A DNA stretch of 64,000 nucleotides from contig JAEZEZ010000072.1 of NCBI GenBank assembly GCA_023432855.1, forward strand, positions 1-64,000, written 5' to 3'. Within the stretch, counting starts at the first letter, position 1. Every line of letters begins with the position of its first letter. Made by a program: the position numbers and the translations under genes. The stretch comes from Pseudomonadota bacterium. GTDB taxonomy: Bacteria; Pseudomonadota; Alphaproteobacteria; Caulobacterales; Caulobacteraceae. The notes below the pieces were generated by a model that ran no database searches, had not been told where the DNA came from, and worked only from the letters and a program-made list of their open reading frames with translations. Below are positions 1 through 8,358 of the stretch, piece after piece.

Positions 1-246
1 GCGACGGCCGCCGAGCCGGCTGCCCGCGAACCGGCAGTCCGCCGCCCGGCGTCGCCGCCCGTGGAACTCGCACCCGTGCCGCCGAGGGTGACAGAGCGCG
101 CGACGTCGCCTGCGACGACGAGCCCGCCCGCCACGACGCCCGCACCGGTGACCCCGGCGCCGGCCGAGCCTGCGCCGCCCCGGATCATCATTCCGCAGCC
201 GGACCCCGACGAGCCGTTCGCCACCAATCCGATCGTTCCGGACTGA
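1..246 (+). CDS. C-terminal end of an unidentified Pro/Ala-rich protein (partial)
   Basis: The frame is open from the first base of the window and stops with TGA at 244-246, so only about 81 C-terminal residues are visible and the start lies to the left. The visible part is low-complexity Ala/Pro/Thr sequence followed by a short tail ending in IIIPQPDPDEPFATNPIVPD. Such tails are common on envelope or secreted alphaproteobacterial proteins as spacers, but nothing here identifies the family. It lies 15 bases upstream of the flavoprotein gene on the same strand and may share its transcript. Coding is supported by the G/C-rich third positions and the clean stop; the function is unknown. Confidence 0.55.
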   Translation, partial: ATAAEPAAREPAVRRPASPPVELAPVPPRVTERATSPATTSPPATTPAPVTPAPAEPAPPRIIIPQPDPDEPFATNPIVPD

Positions 247-261
247 CGGCGGCCCACCGGC

Positions 262-1440
262 GTGAACCGCTTCGACGTGGTGGTGGTGGGCGCCGGCGCC
301 GCCGGCATGATGTGCGCCATCGAGGCGGGCAAGCGCGGCCGGCGCGTGCTGGTCGTCGACCATGCGAAGGCTGCCGGCGAGAAGATCCGCATCTCCGGCG
401 GCGGCCGATGCAACTTCACCAACACGGGAACTACGCCCGCCAACTTCCTGTCGCAGAACCCGAAGTTCTGCGTCTCGGCGCTGCGGCGCTACACGCCGCG
501 CGACTTCATCGCCCTGGTGGAGAAGCACCGCATCGCCTGGCACGAGAAGACGCTGGGGCAGCTGTTTTGCGACGACAGCTCCCGCCAGATCGTCGACATG
601 CTGCTCAGTGAAATGCGCGCCGTCGGCGCCGAGCTTCGGCTGCAGACCGGCGTGGACCACATTGAAAAGACCGAATCCGGTTTTCGGCTGCGGCTGGGCG
701 GCGCCGCCGTCGAGTGCGGATCCCTCGTCGTCGCCACCGGCGGCAAGTCGATCCCCAAGATGGGCGCGACCGGCTGGGCCTACGATATCGCGCGGCAGTT
801 CGATGTGCCGGTGACCGAGACGCGGCCGGCCCTGGTCCCCCTGACCTTCGATCCCAGTCTGCTGGATCGGCTGAAACCCTTGGCCGGCGTGGCGGTCGAC
901 GTGCGGGTATCCAGCGCCAAGACGCGCTTCGACGAGGCCATGCTGTTCACCCACCGGGGGCTCAGCGGACCCGCCATCCTGCAGATTTCCTCTTATTGGC
1001 GCGAAGGTCAGGAGATCGGGATCGACATGGCGCCGGGCGTGGACGTGTTCGAGGCGCTGCGCGCCGCGCGCCGCGACAGCCCCAAACAGGCGCTGGCGAC
1101 CGTCCTGCATCGCTGGCTGCCCACGCGGCTGGCGCATCTGGTGGCCGACGGCGTCGCAGCCCGGGGCAACATCGCCGATGCGTCCGACAAGCTGCTGCGC
1201 GCGGCCGCGACGGCTGTGAACGCCTGGCGAGTCAAGCCGGTGGGATCGGAGGGCTACCGCACGGCCGAGGTGACCTTGGGTGGCGTCGACACGCGGGCCC
1301 TCAACTCACGCACCATGCAGGCCGAGGCCGTGCCAGGGCTCTACTTCATCGGCGAGGCGGTGGACGTCACCGGCTGGCTGGGCGGCTACAATTTCCAGTG
1401 GGCCTGGGCCAGCGGCTGGTGCTGCGGCCAGGCCGTTTGA
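262..1440 (+). CDS. NAD(P)/FAD-dependent oxidoreductase, HI0933/YhiN family
   Basis: This 392-residue flavoprotein begins with a Rossmann FAD-binding fold: VVVVGAGAAGMM at about residues 5-16 gives the GxGxxG dinucleotide loop, and an acidic residue near 34 ends the second strand. The family signature GEKIRISGGGRCNFTN follows at about 40-55, and the C-terminal GGYNFQWAWASG near 376-387 closes the FAD site. Length and motif order match the HI0933/YhiN (BaiN-like) flavoprotein family, whose physiological substrate is generally unknown. The start is GTG at 262. It is convergent with the pseudouridine synthase gene 10 bases further on. The family is certain; the reaction is not. Confidence 0.88.
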   Translation: MNRFDVVVVGAGAAGMMCAIEAGKRGRRVLVVDHAKAAGEKIRISGGGRCNFTNTGTTPANFLSQNPKFCVSALRRYTPRDFIALVEKHRIAWHEKTLGQLFCDDSSRQIVDMLLSEMRAVGAELRLQTGVDHIEKTESGFRLRLGGAAVECGSLVVATGGKSIPKMGATGWAYDIARQFDVPVTETRPALVPLTFDPSLLDRLKPLAGVAVDVRVSSAKTRFDEAMLFTHRGLSGPAILQISSYWREGQEIGIDMAPGVDVFEALRAARRDSPKQALATVLHRWLPTRLAHLVADGVAARGNIADASDKLLRAAATAVNAWRVKPVGSEGYRTAEVTLGGVDTRALNSRTMQAEAVPGLYFIGEAVDVTGWLGGYNFQWAWASGWCCGQAV

Positions 1441-1450
1441 AGCCTAGCGT

Positions 1451-2221
1451 TCAACCCCGCGAGCCGGCGATCAGCGCCGCCCTCTCCTCCGCCGTCACGT
1501 GCCGCCACATCCCCTCGGGCAGGTCGCCCAGACGCAAAGGCCCAATGCGGATCCGCAGCAGGTCCACGACCTCCAGCCCGACCAGATCGCACATGCGTCG
1601 GATCTGGCGGTTGCGGCCTTCCTTGAGGGTGAAGCGCAGGCCATTGCGGGGCAGTTGTTCCACCTTCGCCGGCTTCAGCTGACGGCCGTCGAGCTCCAAC
1701 CCGTGGCGCAGGAGTTCGAGCTTCCGCGGCGTGATCTCACCCTCGACGCGGACCACGTACTCCTTGTCCAGTTCGGAGGTCGGGCCGATCACCGCCTTGG
1801 CCACCACGCCGTCCTCCGAGAGGATGAGCAGCCCGTGGGAATCCATATCGAGGCGGCCGACGGGCGCCAGCTTGCTGTCGCGGCCCGGGATCGGACCGAG
1901 ATCACCGAACTGTGCAGCGCGCCTGAGCAGGCGCACGGCGGGGATTTGATCCCCCTCGGGTTGGGAGGAGACCACGCCCACCGGCTTGTTGATCATGATG
2001 GTCATGGCCGCGCCCAGCGCCGCCTCGGCCTTGTCGGCCAGCACCAGAGTCTGCCCGGGCTGGATCTTGCGACCGGCGTCAGTGACCGTCTCGCCGTCGA
2101 TCGAGACCAGGCCCTGGGCGATCAGGGCCTCGGCCTCGCGTCGCGAGCACACGCCGCTCTGCGCCAGCCACTTGTTCACCCGCTGGGGTTCGGCGTCGTC
2201 GTATCGGCGGGTCCAGGCCAT
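1451..2221 (-). CDS. Pseudouridine synthase, RluF/RluB-like (S4 + catalytic domain)
   Basis: The 256-residue protein has an N-terminal S4 RNA-binding domain at about residues 14-60 (VNKWLAQSGVCSRREAEALI) followed by an RsuA/RluB/RluF-type catalytic domain. The motif GRLDMDSHGLLILSEDG contains the catalytic aspartate, D125. INKPVGVVSSQPEGD near 77-91 resembles the loop of RluF-type enzymes. It would isomerise a uridine in large-subunit rRNA; the exact position modified cannot be read from the sequence. It is divergent from the DUF885 gene. A second member of this superfamily lies at 42191-43726 with a different N-terminus and a long basic tail, so the two probably modify different sites. Confidence 0.88.
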   Translation of the reverse strand: MAWTRRYDDAEPQRVNKWLAQSGVCSRREAEALIAQGLVSIDGETVTDAGRKIQPGQTLVLADKAEAALGAAMTIMINKPVGVVSSQPEGDQIPAVRLLRRAAQFGDLGPIPGRDSKLAPVGRLDMDSHGLLILSEDGVVAKAVIGPTSELDKEYVVRVEGEITPRKLELLRHGLELDGRQLKPAKVEQLPRNGLRFTLKEGRNRQIRRMCDLVGLEVVDLLRIRIGPLRLGDLPEGMWRHVTAEERAALIAGSRG

Positions 2222-2262
2222 GGGGGTGTCTAGGGCGGCGACCGGCGGCGGCGCAAGCGTGC

Positions 2263-2291
2263 TTGGCCGGAACCGGGGCCGCCGCTAAGGT
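2263..2291 (+). promoter_or_regulatory. Putative sigma-70-type promoter of the DUF885 gene
   Basis: TTGGCC at 2263-2268 is separated by 17 bases from TAAGGT at 2286-2291, ahead of the DUF885 start. Similar TTG-containing -35 and TA-rich -10 pairs with 17-base spacing recur upstream of other genes in this window. No transcription data are available, so this is a pattern match only. Confidence 0.35.
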
Positions 2292-2329
2292 CCAGGCCGA
2301 CGAAGAGCCCTCCCGACAGCGGAGGGCCG

Positions 2330-4138
2330 ATGGATGGGAGCGTCTCAGTGTCCGGAATTCTTTCTCGCCGACTGTTCATGGGCGCGGCCGCCGCCGCGCT
2401 GGCGCCGCTCGAGATGGTCTGGGCCCAGTCGCCCGCCCCGACCAGCGCCGCCGACGCCGCCTTCGAGGACCTCGGCCGCCGGTGGCTCGACGAGGGCCTG
2501 CGCATGGCCCCGATCGCCGCCACCTCGATCGGCGAGCATCGCTACGACGACCAGATCGGCGACTTCAGCGCCGCCGGTTATCGGGCCAGCGCCGAGATGT
2601 CGAAGCGCTACCTGGCCGAACTCCAGCGCATCCCCCGCGCCCAGCTGTCGCGCGCCAACCAGGTCGATGCGGCCATTCTCGAGAACCAGCTGCGCGGCGA
2701 CATCTTCACGGTCGAGACGCTGCAGAACTGGCAGTGGGATCCGCTGATCTATTCGGGCTCGGCCGGCTCGGCGCTCAACGGTCTGTTCGCGCGCGACTTC
2801 GCCCCCCTGCCCGACCGCCTGCGCTCGGCGACCGGACGCATGGAGAAGCTGCCGCTGCTGCTGAAGGCGGCGCGGGACAACCTCGACCCCAACCGGGTGC
2901 CGAAGATCCACGCCGAGACGGTCGCCTCGCAGAACAAGGGGCTGCACAGCCTGATCGACAGCCTGACGGCCCAGGCCGGCGAACTGCCCGAGGCAGATCG
3001 CGCTCGCCTGACCCGCGCCGCCGCCAACCTGAAGGCCGAAGTCGACCAGCACCAGCGCTGGCTGGAAGGCACGCTGGTCCCCAACGCCAAGGGCGATTTC
3101 CGCATCGGTGCAGAGCTTTACGACGCCAAGCTGCGCTACGCCCTGAACTCGCCGCTGACCCGGTCGGAGATCCGCACGCGAGCCGAGGCCGACATGAAGC
3201 GCGTGCGTGGGGAAATGTACGAACTCTCGCGCCAGGTGCTGGCCGGCCGCGCCGGCGCGCCGCCGATGCCGGCGAACCCGACGGCGGACCAGCAGCAGGC
3301 CGCCATCGAGGCGGCGTTGGAACTCGCCTACGCCGAGCGTCCGCCGCGCGACAAGCTGGTCGAGGTGGCCACCGAGATGCTGGCCGAGACCACCGCCTTC
3401 GTGCGCGCCAAGGACCTGGTCACGGTGCCGGACGAGCCGGTGAAGGTGATCCTCGTGCCCGAGTTCCAGCGCGGCGTCGCGGTCGCCTACTGCGACAGCC
3501 CGGGCCCGCTCGATAAGGGCCAGGACACCTTCTACATGATCAGCCCGATCCCCGAGGACTGGACCGAGGAGCAGACCACCTCGTTCCTGCGGGAGTACAA
3601 CACCCGCTCGATGCAGGAGCTGACCATCCACGAGGCCATGCCCGGCCACTATCTGCAGCTTGCGCACTCCAACAAGTATCCGTCGGTACTGCGGGCCGTA
3701 CTCGGCTCGGGCCCGTTCATCGAGGGCTGGGCCTGCTACGCCCAGGACATTATGGCCGACGCCGGCTACATGGGCGGCGAGCCGCTGTTCAAGCTGGTGC
3801 ACCTGAAGTGGGTGCTGCGCATGATCGCCAACGCCATCCTGGATCCGGCCATCCACGTCGACGGCATGACCCGCGACCAGGCTATGGAGATGATGGTCAA
3901 GGGCGCGTTCCAGCAGGAGCGCGAGGCGGCGGGCAAGTGGGTCCGCGCCCAGCTCTCGTCGGCCCAGCTGCCCACCTACTACGTGGGCTGGGCCGAGCAT
4001 TGGCAGCTGCGCAACGCGGTCGAGCAGGAGTGGGGCTCGGGCTTCACCCAGAAGCGCTTCCACGACCAGGCGCTGAGCTACGGCTCGCCGCCGGTGCGGT
4101 ACGTGCGAGCGATGATGCTGGACGAAGCGATCGTCTAA
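2330..4138 (+). CDS. DUF885 family protein, Tat-exported putative metallopeptidase
   Basis: The 602-residue protein begins with a twin-arginine signal (SRRLFMGAAAAALAPLEMVWA), so it is probably exported folded to the periplasm. The rest matches DUF885. It carries ELTIHEAMPGHYLQ with an HExxxGH motif at residues 434-440, a zinc-site variant typical of the family, and an aromatic C-terminal half. DUF885 proteins are presumed peptidases, but substrates are not established. ATG 2330 has GGAGGG close upstream; GTG 2348 with GGGAG at 2336-2340 is an equally plausible start and leaves a normal Tat signal. Its stop codon is shared with the next small gene through TAATG. Confidence 0.85.
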   Translation: MDGSVSVSGILSRRLFMGAAAAALAPLEMVWAQSPAPTSAADAAFEDLGRRWLDEGLRMAPIAATSIGEHRYDDQIGDFSAAGYRASAEMSKRYLAELQRIPRAQLSRANQVDAAILENQLRGDIFTVETLQNWQWDPLIYSGSAGSALNGLFARDFAPLPDRLRSATGRMEKLPLLLKAARDNLDPNRVPKIHAETVASQNKGLHSLIDSLTAQAGELPEADRARLTRAAANLKAEVDQHQRWLEGTLVPNAKGDFRIGAELYDAKLRYALNSPLTRSEIRTRAEADMKRVRGEMYELSRQVLAGRAGAPPMPANPTADQQQAAIEAALELAYAERPPRDKLVEVATEMLAETTAFVRAKDLVTVPDEPVKVILVPEFQRGVAVAYCDSPGPLDKGQDTFYMISPIPEDWTEEQTTSFLREYNTRSMQELTIHEAMPGHYLQLAHSNKYPSVLRAVLGSGPFIEGWACYAQDIMADAGYMGGEPLFKLVHLKWVLRMIANAILDPAIHVDGMTRDQAMEMMVKGAFQQEREAAGKWVRAQLSSAQLPTYYVGWAEHWQLRNAVEQEWGSGFTQKRFHDQALSYGSPPVRYVRAMMLDEAIV

Positions 4139-4356
4139 TGAGCATCGACACAATCGCGAAGGAATTGCGAGACGCGTGTGAACGCGCTGCCAAGGGCGAA
4201 CGCGTGGTCTCGATCTACCTGTTTGGTATTCGCAACGCGGATCGACTGCGAGGCCAGAACCTGCGGGAGATTGCGAACAGGGCCGGGATTAGCGAAGCCT
4301 ATGGGACCGAGCTAGCCAAGGCAGTACGGCTGGCGGAGCATGTGACCCTTAGATAG
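4138..4356 (+). CDS. Small HTH-like protein, lower-GC gene
   Basis: This 72-residue protein starts at ATG 4138, which overlaps the last base of the DUF885 stop (TAATG), and ends with TAG at 4356. The sequence is helix-rich; LREIANRAGISEAYGTEL at about 44-61 reads as helix-turn-helix, with a small residue at the turn, so a DNA-binding or toxin-antitoxin-like role is possible. Codon use differs from the neighbours: TTG, CTA, AGA, ACA and ATT codons appear and G+C is visibly lower. This points to horizontal acquisition or a recent move. No family name is certain. It could be translationally coupled to the DUF885 gene. Confidence 0.7.
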   Translation: MSIDTIAKELRDACERAAKGERVVSIYLFGIRNADRLRGQNLREIANRAGISEAYGTELAKAVRLAEHVTLR

Positions 4357-4366
4357 CAGCGTAGCC

Positions 4367-5098
4367 CTATTCCGCCCCGAACCCGCTGTCGAAGTCGAGG
4401 CCGTCGCCAATGTCCGCAAGCGGCATCCGGCGGCGGTCGCGCAGCGTGTCCCAGCGCACCGCGAGCTCGTCGTCCTCGATCGAGCCCTTTGCGATCTTCA
4501 CTCGGCCGGTGGAGTAGTTGATGCTCACTTCGGACACGGCGCCGCTTCCGCGGTTGATGTCCATGCGGTCGTAGCCGATCATCTCCAGCCGCCCGTTCTG
4601 CCAGCGCAGGGTGTAGACGACGGTAAAGCTGTCCCAGCCGCCGGCGTTCATTAAGGCCCGCAGTCGCACGCGGATGGAACGACCCTTCACCTCCAGCCCG
4701 TCGCCCTCGCCGAAGGCGTCCTCCATGGTCGGCAGCACGTGGCGGGGGATCAGCGCCGCATCCTGCTGGCCGAGCCGATAGCTGCCGTCGGGTTGCCGGA
4801 AGGCGACGAACAGGATGCGCGGATTGGTGTCCAGCTGCGCCGACCCCAGGCCGTCATTCTCCAGCAGGAGCGACGGATCCTGTCCCCGGACCACGCCCAC
4901 GACGTCGGCGTCTCCGTCCCCGTCGAGATCGCCCGCAGCCTGAACCTCCAGCGCCCAGCCTTCAGGCGCGAACCCCTGGGGCGTCGTGGCCTCCGCAACG
5001 AGGCGGGGGATGTGCGCCTCCGGGATCGCAGGTTCAGCCGCGGCGGCCGCGGCCGGCGACGCAAGCACGAGCGACGCAATTCCCAAAACGCGCAGCAT
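4367..5098 (-). CDS. Secreted protein with a DxDGDGxxD calcium-type loop
   Basis: This 243-residue protein has a clear Sec signal peptide (about residues 1-21, Ala-rich, ending before AEPAIPEA). The mature part contains DLDGDGDAD at 57-65, the acidic loop found in EF-hand, dockerin and FG-GAP/VCBS repeats. After it come beta-rich segments such as RILFVAFRQPDGSYRLGQ. The context 'difference between a predicted and observed quantity' typical of FG-GAP proteins is not otherwise repeated here, so it has only one such loop. A periplasmic calcium-stabilised protein is likely; the function is unknown. It is convergent with the small HTH-like gene and divergent from ubiD. Confidence 0.75.
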   Translation of the reverse strand: MLRVLGIASLVLASPAAAAAAEPAIPEAHIPRLVAEATTPQGFAPEGWALEVQAAGDLDGDGDADVVGVVRGQDPSLLLENDGLGSAQLDTNPRILFVAFRQPDGSYRLGQQDAALIPRHVLPTMEDAFGEGDGLEVKGRSIRVRLRALMNAGGWDSFTVVYTLRWQNGRLEMIGYDRMDINRGSGAVSEVSINYSTGRVKIAKGSIEDDELAVRWDTLRDRRRMPLADIGDGLDFDSGFGAE

Positions 5099-5166
5099 CG
5101 TTCCGCTCTCCCCTCCAGCCCCCGGGAGCTTAACGGCGAATGGCAGCGACGCCAGAGGCGCGGCAG

Positions 5167-5195
5167 GTGACGGCGGGGGATTTTGCCCCTAGCTT
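5167..5195 (+). promoter_or_regulatory. Putative promoter of the ubiD-family gene
   Basis: GTGACG at 5167-5172, a 17-base spacer and TAGCTT at 5190-5195 precede the start at 5221, which has its own GGAG ribosome-binding site at 5211-5214. The -35 matches TTGACG in five of six positions. Evidence is by eye only. Confidence 0.38.
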
Positions 5196-5220
5196 CCGCC
5201 CGCCTTCCGCCGGAGTTTCC

Positions 5221-6750
5221 ATGGCCTACCGATCCCTGCGCGAGTTCATCAGCAAGCTGGAGAAGGCGGGCGAGTTGGTGCGGGTCAGCGAGCCCGTCTC
5301 ATCGGTGCTGGAGATGACCGAGATCCAGACCCGGCTGCTCGCCTCGGGCGGGCCGGCGGTGCTGTTCGACAACGTGCTGAAGGCGGACGGGACGCGGTCC
5401 GAGATGCCGGCGCTGGCCAATCTGTTCGGCACGGTGAAGCGGGTGGCCATGGGCGTGACGCTGGGCGGGAAACCGCGCACCTCGGCGCAAGAGCTGCGCG
5501 AGGTGGGCGAGCTGCTGGCCTTCCTGCGACAGCCCGAGCCGCCCCGGGGGCTCAAGGATGCCATGGACATGCTGCCGACCATGCAGACCGTCCTCTCCAT
5601 GCGGCCGAACACCGTAAAGTCGGCGCCCGTCCAGCAGGTGGTGCTCACGGGCGACCGGATCGATCTTGGCCGCCTGCCGATCCAGACCTGCTGGCCCGGC
5701 GAACCGGCGCCCCTGATCACCTGGCCGCTTGTGGTGACGAGAGGCCCGTCCCAGAGCCGCGAGGACGACTTCAACCTCGGCATCTACCGGATGCAGGTGC
5801 TGGGGAAGGACCGCTGCATCATGCGCTGGCTGGCGCACCGGGGCGGCGCTCAGCACTACGCCCGTCACAAGAAGGCCGGCGCGCGCGAACCCCTGCCGGC
5901 CTGCGCCGTCATCGGCGCCGATCCGGGGACGATCCTGGCGGCGGTCACCCCCGTGCCCGACACCCTGTCCGAGTATCAGTTCGCGGGGCTGCTGCGCGGC
6001 GCCAAGCTCGACCTCGTGCCCGCCAAGACCCAGCCCCTGATGGTGCCGGCCCAGGCCGAGATCGTCATCGAGGGCGAGGTGCTGCTGGACGAATACGCCG
6101 ACGAGGGGCCTTACGGGGACCACACCGGCTATTACAACTCGGTCGAGCGTTTCCCGGTGTTCCGCGTCACCGCGATCACCATGCGCAGGGACCCGATCTA
6201 CCTGACCACCTTCACGGGCCGTCCGCCCGACGAGCCCAGTGTGCTCGGCGAGGCGCTGAATGAGGTGTTCATCCCGCTGATCCGCCAGCAGTTCCCCGAG
6301 ATCGTCGACTTCTGGCTACCGCCGGAAGGTTGCAGCTACCGCATCGCGGTGGTGTCGATGAAGAAGGCCTACCCCGGCCACGCCAAGCGGGTGATGCTCG
6401 GCGTATGGAGCTACCTGCGCCAGTTCATGTACACCAAGTGGGTGATCGTCGTGGACGACGACATCGACGCCCGCGACTGGAAGGACGTGATGTGGGCGGT
6501 GTCCACCAAGATGGACCCGGCGCGCGACATTACCGTCATCGAGAACACGCCGATCGACTACCTCGACTTCGCCTCGCCGGAGAGCGGCCTGGGGTCGAAG
6601 ATCGGTCTGGACGCCACCGACAAGTGGCCGCCCGAGACCCGGCGCGAGTGGGGTGAGGAGATCCGCATGGACCAAGCGGTGATCGACCGGGTGAGCGAGA
6701 TGTGGTGGCGGCTGGGATTGCCGGGTGACGGAACGCCGATCTGGAAATAG
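5221..6750 (+). CDS. ubiD: UbiD family decarboxylase (prenyl-FMN dependent)
   Basis: The protein is 509 residues from ATG 5221, which is preceded by GGAG and matches the usual UbiD N-terminus (MAYRSLREFISKLEKAGEL); an in-frame upstream ATG at 5140 has no comparable support. The core contains NLGIYRMQV near 185 and RWLAHRGGAQHY near 203, which bind prenylated FMN. DEYADEGPYGDHTGYY near 293-308 holds the conserved Glu and Asp of the active site. UbiD decarboxylates 4-hydroxy-3-polyprenylbenzoate in ubiquinone synthesis, and paralogues act on other aromatic or unsaturated acids. No ubiX is nearby. Full length and collinearity with UbiD favour the ubiquinone role. Confidence 0.9.
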   Translation: MAYRSLREFISKLEKAGELVRVSEPVSSVLEMTEIQTRLLASGGPAVLFDNVLKADGTRSEMPALANLFGTVKRVAMGVTLGGKPRTSAQELREVGELLAFLRQPEPPRGLKDAMDMLPTMQTVLSMRPNTVKSAPVQQVVLTGDRIDLGRLPIQTCWPGEPAPLITWPLVVTRGPSQSREDDFNLGIYRMQVLGKDRCIMRWLAHRGGAQHYARHKKAGAREPLPACAVIGADPGTILAAVTPVPDTLSEYQFAGLLRGAKLDLVPAKTQPLMVPAQAEIVIEGEVLLDEYADEGPYGDHTGYYNSVERFPVFRVTAITMRRDPIYLTTFTGRPPDEPSVLGEALNEVFIPLIRQQFPEIVDFWLPPEGCSYRIAVVSMKKAYPGHAKRVMLGVWSYLRQFMYTKWVIVVDDDIDARDWKDVMWAVSTKMDPARDITVIENTPIDYLDFASPESGLGSKIGLDATDKWPPETRREWGEEIRMDQAVIDRVSEMWWRLGLPGDGTPIWK

Positions 6751-6775
6751 GCTGTCGCTCGACGCCGGGGGGCGG

Positions 6776-7396
6776 ATGGACCAGTTCGAATATTTCTTCG
6801 GCTTCTACAGCATCGTGTTGGGCCTGTCGGTGGTGGAGCTGCTGGCCGGGGTCGCGCGAGCAATCGAGAACCGATCTTCCCTGAAGCTCAGCCCCCTGAC
6901 GCTGCTGCTGGCGCTGTTCCTGGCGATGGACCTCAGCTCCTACTGGCTGCAGGCGTGGATGCTCTACAGAGGCGCGCCCTTGTCGATGGCGATCATCACC
7001 CACGGGCTGATCGCGGCAGGCAGCTACTTCGTGGCCGCCTATCTGGTCTTTCCCCGCAGCGCCAAGCTCAAGCGGGGAGAAGGAGTGGACGACCATTTCT
7101 GGATGACCCGACGGTGGGTGTTCGGTGCGGTGCTGCTGACGAATGTCTTGAACGTCGGCACCATTGCCCTGCTGACAGGCGGATTCGGATTTATTGGGGC
7201 GCCCGGCTACACCGCCTTTATCGCAACCTTCTACGTGGCCTGCACGATCGCCGCAGTCGCGCCGCGGGGACGGGCGGTCGTCCTCGCGCTCATCTGGCTC
7301 GTGATCTTTTCCATGCTGGCCATCCTGATGGACTCGCTATCGGTCGCAGATGGCGGGTGGCCCATCGGCGGCTTGCCGGCAGCCGAAGCGTCATGA
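6776..7396 (+). CDS. Six-helix integral membrane protein, unknown function
   Basis: The protein is 206 residues from ATG 6776, the start chosen because the preceding in-frame sequence is hydrophilic and overlaps ubiD. About six hydrophobic segments can be traced, near residues 8-28, 42-61, 71-92, 112-134, 140-158 and 163-184. They are separated by short polar loops; the largest loop (about 92-111, KLKRGEGVDDHFWMTRR) is charged. No catalytic motif was recognised. It follows ubiD by 25 bases and may be cotranscribed with it. I do not recognise a named family. Confidence 0.75.
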   Translation: MDQFEYFFGFYSIVLGLSVVELLAGVARAIENRSSLKLSPLTLLLALFLAMDLSSYWLQAWMLYRGAPLSMAIITHGLIAAGSYFVAAYLVFPRSAKLKRGEGVDDHFWMTRRWVFGAVLLTNVLNVGTIALLTGGFGFIGAPGYTAFIATFYVACTIAAVAPRGRAVVLALIWLVIFSMLAILMDSLSVADGGWPIGGLPAAEAS

Positions 7397-7539
7397 CCGC
7401 GGTCGGGTCCAGCGTTTGATCGATGCCAGCGCCCTGCCCCCGCCCCATCAGACCGGCGGCCTGCTTGAGACGCCGCGGTGCGCTTTTCCGGTGACTTCGG
7501 CAGGTCGTCACCCTAAGCCTTTAGCCGGGAGGACGCCGG

Positions 7540-8331
7540 TTGCCGAACCTCTACCGGATCATTGACAGGCATGTGCTGGTGGTCACGGCCCTGGCCCTGG
7601 CAGCGACTTGGCTTTGCATCCGCTGGGGCCTTCGTGCGGAGCTGCCGTTCGAACTGATCGCCATCGCGGTGGTCTTTCCGACCGCCTTCGGGATCGGCGC
7701 TGCGCACCACCGGCGCGAACAGGCGCTCGAAGCGATGGCGAACCTGCGCGGGACCATTGTCTCGATCTACTACGCCCATCGGGACTGGCCGGGCGGCGAC
7801 CGCAACTGCGGACCTCGGGCCGCAACGCTGGGCGTCAGGCTGTACGCCGCCGTCTGCCGCGCTCTCGACTGCCCGCCGGGAGAGCGCTGCGACGCGCGGC
7901 TGGCGGCGTCCCGCGCCTTCTCCGAACTGTCCGAGAGCATCGAGGCCCTCAAGACCGCCGGCGTCGCGGGCGCGGAAACCTCGCGCGCCAACCAGTTTCT
8001 CAACCACGGTATCCGCGAGTTCGAGCGCCTCAGGGCCATCGCCGAATACCGAACGTCGGACGCCCTGCGCGCCTACAGCAAGTTCTTCCTGAACGTCCTG
8101 CCCGTAGCGTTCGCGCCCTTCTACGCGCACGTCGCATCGGCTTCAGCGGCGGGCTTCGGATACGCCGTCGCCGTGGCCTTCGCCGTCGTCCTGGTCGGGC
8201 TGGATAACGTGCAGGACGGGCTCGAAAACCCGTTCGACGGCATTGGCCCCGACGACGTCCGTATCCATGACGACGGAGAACTTTTCTGGATCGACGGCGC
8301 CACTGGTGACACGGGCGGCGGCCAAGCTTAA
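7540..8331 (+). CDS. Membrane protein with bestrophin-like architecture
   Basis: The start is a TTG at 7540, chosen because GGGAGG lies seven bases upstream and the first hydrophobic segment begins soon after. The 263-residue protein has two N-terminal membrane segments (about residues 11-27 and 34-52), a 120-residue mostly helical soluble middle, and two C-terminal membrane segments (about 186-205 and 207-227). They are followed by NVQDGLENPFDGIGPDDVRI. The two-plus-two layout and the acidic ENPFD tail are reminiscent of bestrophin-type anion channels (UPF0187), but identity cannot be confirmed by eye. The 143 bases before it show no other feature. Confidence 0.7.
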   Translation: MPNLYRIIDRHVLVVTALALAATWLCIRWGLRAELPFELIAIAVVFPTAFGIGAAHHRREQALEAMANLRGTIVSIYYAHRDWPGGDRNCGPRAATLGVRLYAAVCRALDCPPGERCDARLAASRAFSELSESIEALKTAGVAGAETSRANQFLNHGIREFERLRAIAEYRTSDALRAYSKFFLNVLPVAFAPFYAHVASASAAGFGYAVAVAFAVVLVGLDNVQDGLENPFDGIGPDDVRIHDDGELFWIDGATGDTGGGQA

Positions 8332-8358
8332 GCCTCCGTGTCGCCCCACGGAGGTATC

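Noticed and set aside
2345..4153. A 600-codon open frame on the minus strand across the DUF885 gene
   Set aside because: It mirrors the real gene codon for codon, which is expected from GC-rich third positions, and its sequence is low-complexity Arg/His/Gly without family motifs.
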